DNA of 24,287 nt from Acidimicrobiia bacterium (GTDB taxonomy: Bacteria; Actinomycetota; Acidimicrobiia; IMCC26256; PALSA-555). The DNA lies in assembly GCA_017853455.1 (NCBI GenBank), contig JAFMJM010000005.1:1-24287 (forward strand). The letters are read 5' to 3'. The translations under genes and the position numbers were made by a program. Below, piece after piece: positions 22,742 through 24,287 of the stretch (its first letter is position 1; each line of letters starts with the position of its first letter). The notes beneath the pieces are model-generated. The model searched no databases and was not told the origin of the DNA. It saw only the letters and a program-made list of their open reading frames with translations.

Positions 22742-23548
22742 TCATGGGCGGAGTCGATCCGTGAAGAAGGCCAGCACCCGGTCGAGTGCCTCCCGGGTGG
22801 GATGACCGGGCTCGTCGACGAGGTCCTCGGTGAGCACCGAGTGGGCCGCGCCCCGGATGCCGTGCGGGTTGCCCTTCGACGAGTCGATCTCGACCGCGAC
22901 GAACCGGTCTCCGAGCTCACGCCGCAGCGTCTCGAAGCGGGCGGCGGGCACGGCCGGGTCGCCGGTGAAGCGGAGGCCCATCACGCACTGGCCCTGTTCG
23001 GCCCGCTCGCGGACCCGGGCGAGGTCGTCGTCGGAGATCCCGGAGGCTGCACGGCGTGACCGCGTGACGGGGAACGGCAGCGACGGCTGGCTCAGGACCG
23101 GAGCGAGCATCCGGTCGTCGACCATCATCCCGAGGGCGAACCCGCCCGTGAAGCACATGCCCACGGCGCCGACCCCGGGGCCGCCGCAGGTGGCGTGGGC
23201 CTCGGCCGCCAGGGCCCGGAGCCAGCCGATGACCGGGTTGGTCCGGTCGAGGGCGAACGCCGTGAACTCCCGGGCCACGCACGCCTTGGTGATCTCGCCG
23301 ACGATGTAGCCGGTGGAGGGGGCTCGGCCCGGGGTGCCGAACAGCGAGGGCATGCGCACGCTGAACCCGGCGTTCACCACCCGCCGCGCGAACGCGGCGA
23401 CGCGCGGCGTGATGCCCGGGATCTCGTGGATGACGATGACCGCCGGTCCGCTTCCGGCGGCGTACACCGTCCGGGTCAGGCCGTCGTGGGTGAAGGTGCC
23501 GACCGAGAAGCCGGCGAGCGGGGCGGGCGTGGAATCGGCGGTGGCCAC
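22742..23548 (-). CDS. Dienelactone hydrolase family protein
   Basis: A 268-residue alpha/beta hydrolase of the dienelactone hydrolase (DLH) family, which opens lactone rings in aromatic degradation or acts as a general carboxyl-ester hydrolase. The nucleophile is the DLH-type cysteine C132 in GAVGMCFTGGFAL; the acid is probably D197 (FTGDPAVP) and the histidine H236 (RGAAHSVLT), and E42 (IHEIPGI) matches the conserved Glu of the family. Compared with the usual ~235 residues it is slightly long. No signal peptide is seen. No catabolic genes are nearby, so the substrate is unknown. GTG 23548 follows TAGCAT by 6 nt (leaderless). It is convergent with the fasciclin gene and divergent from bcp. 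Confidence 0.9.
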   Translation of the reverse strand: MATADSTPAPLAGFSVGTFTHDGLTRTVYAAGSGPAVIVIHEIPGITPRVAAFARRVVNAGFSVRMPSLFGTPGRAPSTGYIVGEITKACVAREFTAFALDRTNPVIGWLRALAAEAHATCGGPGVGAVGMCFTGGFALGMMVDDRMLAPVLSQPSLPFPVTRSRRAASGISDDDLARVRERAEQGQCVMGLRFTGDPAVPAARFETLRRELGDRFVAVEIDSSKGNPHGIRGAAHSVLTEDLVDEPGHPTREALDRVLAFFTDRLRP

Positions 23549-23554
23549 CCGCGG

Positions 23555-23560
23555 ATGCTA
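23555..23560 (-). promoter_or_regulatory. Leaderless-type -10 element of the DLH gene
   Basis: On the minus strand TAGCAT is followed by 6 nt and the GTG at 23548. Rightward from the same TA (23559-23560) reads TAGGAC, a weaker element that could serve bcp. Confidence 0.6.
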
Positions 23561-23619
23561 GGACGGTCGGTGACGGTCCCGCCGGACCCCCGGCGCACCC
23601 GCCCACCACACCTGACCCC

Positions 23620-23625
23620 AGGAGG
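23620..23625 (+). promoter_or_regulatory. Ribosome-binding site of bcp
   Basis: AGGAGG, 5 nt before the ATG at 23631, is the strongest Shine-Dalgarno in the window and fixes this start. Confidence 0.85.
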
Positions 23626-23630
23626 ACCCC

Positions 23631-24095
23631 ATGGCCGAGCTCACCGTCGGGAAGAAGGCTCCCGCCCTCTCGCTCCTCGACCAGGACGGCAACCGGGTGA
23701 AGTCGTCCGACTTCGCCGGGCAGCCGGTCGTGGTCTACTTCTACCCCAAGGCCGACACTCCGGGATGCACGCAGCAGTCGTGCAACCTCCGCGACGCGCT
23801 TCCCCAGCTGGGCAAGCTGAAGGCCGTGGTGCTCGGCATCAGCCCGGACCTGCCCGCGAAGCTGAAGAAGTTCGACGACAAGTACGGGTTCGGATTCCGG
23901 TTGCTGTCGGATCCCGAGCACGTGGCGTCCGAGAAGTACGGCGTGTGGCAGGAGAAGTCCATGTACGGCAAGAAGTACATGGGGATCCTCCGGTCGGCGT
24001 TCGTCATCGATGCCGCCGGAAAGCTCAGTGGCGTCTTCTACAAGATCTCCCCCAAGGACACCGTGCCCGAGGTGATGAGGGTCTTGCAGGGCTGA
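23631..24095 (+). CDS. bcp: Thiol peroxidase Bcp/PrxQ
   Basis: A 154-residue cytoplasmic peroxiredoxin that reduces hydrogen peroxide and organic hydroperoxides, normally with thioredoxin as reductant. The active site YFYPKADTPGCTQQSC has the peroxidatic C46 and the resolving C51 five residues later, the atypical 2-Cys layout of this subfamily. The rest follows the usual pattern: VVLGISPDLPAKLKKF, FRLLSDPEHVASEKYGVW, and RSAFVIDAAGKL. The strong AGGAGG fixes the start at ATG 23631. It is transcribed divergently from the DLH gene, with a leader of perhaps 60 nt. A bcp homologue (bcpB) also lies in the M. tuberculosis his-trp region, though at another position and strand. Confidence 0.95.
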   Translation: MAELTVGKKAPALSLLDQDGNRVKSSDFAGQPVVVYFYPKADTPGCTQQSCNLRDALPQLGKLKAVVLGISPDLPAKLKKFDDKYGFGFRLLSDPEHVASEKYGVWQEKSMYGKKYMGILRSAFVIDAAGKLSGVFYKISPKDTVPEVMRVLQG

Positions 24096-24118
24096 CCGAC
24101 CGGAGGCCGGTGACGGTC
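24094..24118. terminator. Hairpin downstream of bcp
   Basis: ACCGG (24099-24103) pairs with CCGGT (24107-24111) around AGG, and outer GACCG (24094-24098) pairs with CGGTC (24114-24118), with a 2-nt bulge. It spans the gap between the two convergent stops. No T tract. Confidence 0.6.
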
Positions 24119-24120
24119 GT

Positions 24121-24287
24121 TCAGCGGGGGCGGTGGTAGACGAGCTCGTCGCCGTCGACCGCGACGGCGCGCAGCCCGACGCTCTCCCACCGGTGCTGCG
24201 CGCCCTCGTCGGACGCGGCCACGAACGTGACGACCCGCACCACCTCGTGCCAGCGGAACACGTGGTCGACCACGGCACCGAGGGCGT
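24121..24287 (-). CDS. C-terminal part of an unknown protein (partial)
   Basis: The minus-strand frame ending in TGA at 24123-24121 is open to the window edge and gives 54 residues: about ALGAVVDHVFRWHEVVRV near the edge, then HRWESVGLRAVAVDG and a terminal DELVYHRPR. The pattern of short alternating hydrophobic stretches suggests beta strands in a small alpha/beta domain. No motif allows a family call. The start lies outside the window. It is convergent with bcp, 25 nt apart across a hairpin, and this spacing supports it over the other frames. The product and its full length cannot be judged from here. Confidence 0.55.
   Translation of the reverse strand, partial: ALGAVVDHVFRWHEVVRVVTFVAASDEGAQHRWESVGLRAVAVDGDELVYHRPR

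Overview
The window is about 24 kb of very GC-rich bacterial DNA with strongly G/C-biased third codon positions, many GTG starts and 4-bp ATGA/GTGA gene overlaps. A mycothiol synthase gene (mshD), a his-trp gene order resembling the M. tuberculosis locus, and many leaderless-type promoters (TAnnnT 6-7 nt before GTG/ATG) point to a high-GC actinomycete. The class is uncertain; Acidimicrobiia-like is my guess. I see no mobile element, CRISPR array, rRNA or tRNA.

Layout. 1-2576: the tail of an unknown gene with a His/Asp-rich stretch, then on the minus strand mshD, rlmN and a small four-helix membrane protein. 2600-3586: nth, divergent from mshD, then a 65-aa coiled-coil ORF on the minus strand. 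3683-7363: hisD-hisC-hisB-hisA, tightly packed. 7449-10453: a 67-aa acidic ORF, then a minus-strand pair, oligopeptidase B and an alpha/beta hydrolase. 10540-13310: hisI-trpE-ygfZ. 13299-15863: minus-strand MFS transporter and GH1 beta-glucosidase. 15908-17991: trpC-trpB2. 17992-18924: minus-strand PAP2-like membrane protein. 18978-22060: trpF-trpB1-trpA plus a small CxxC/HIT-like gene. 22184-24287: secreted fasciclin-domain protein, dienelactone hydrolase (minus), Bcp peroxiredoxin, and the end of an unknown minus-strand gene.

How the genes work together. HisD, C, B, A and I cover five histidine steps; hisG, hisE, hisH and hisF are not in the window. TrpE, C, F, B and A cover tryptophan synthesis except trpD and trpG. 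The trp genes lie in three blocks, each with its own promoter and separated by minus-strand genes. Two different TrpB proteins are present, and a dedicated TrpF coexists with HisA, so HisA need not be the bifunctional PriA type.

Most of the content is housekeeping. The best leads are a shared-TA bidirectional leaderless promoter between mshD and nth, a HIT-like zinc-site protein coupled to trpA, the trpC-trpB2 pairing, and a sigma-R-like promoter in front of the fasciclin gene.
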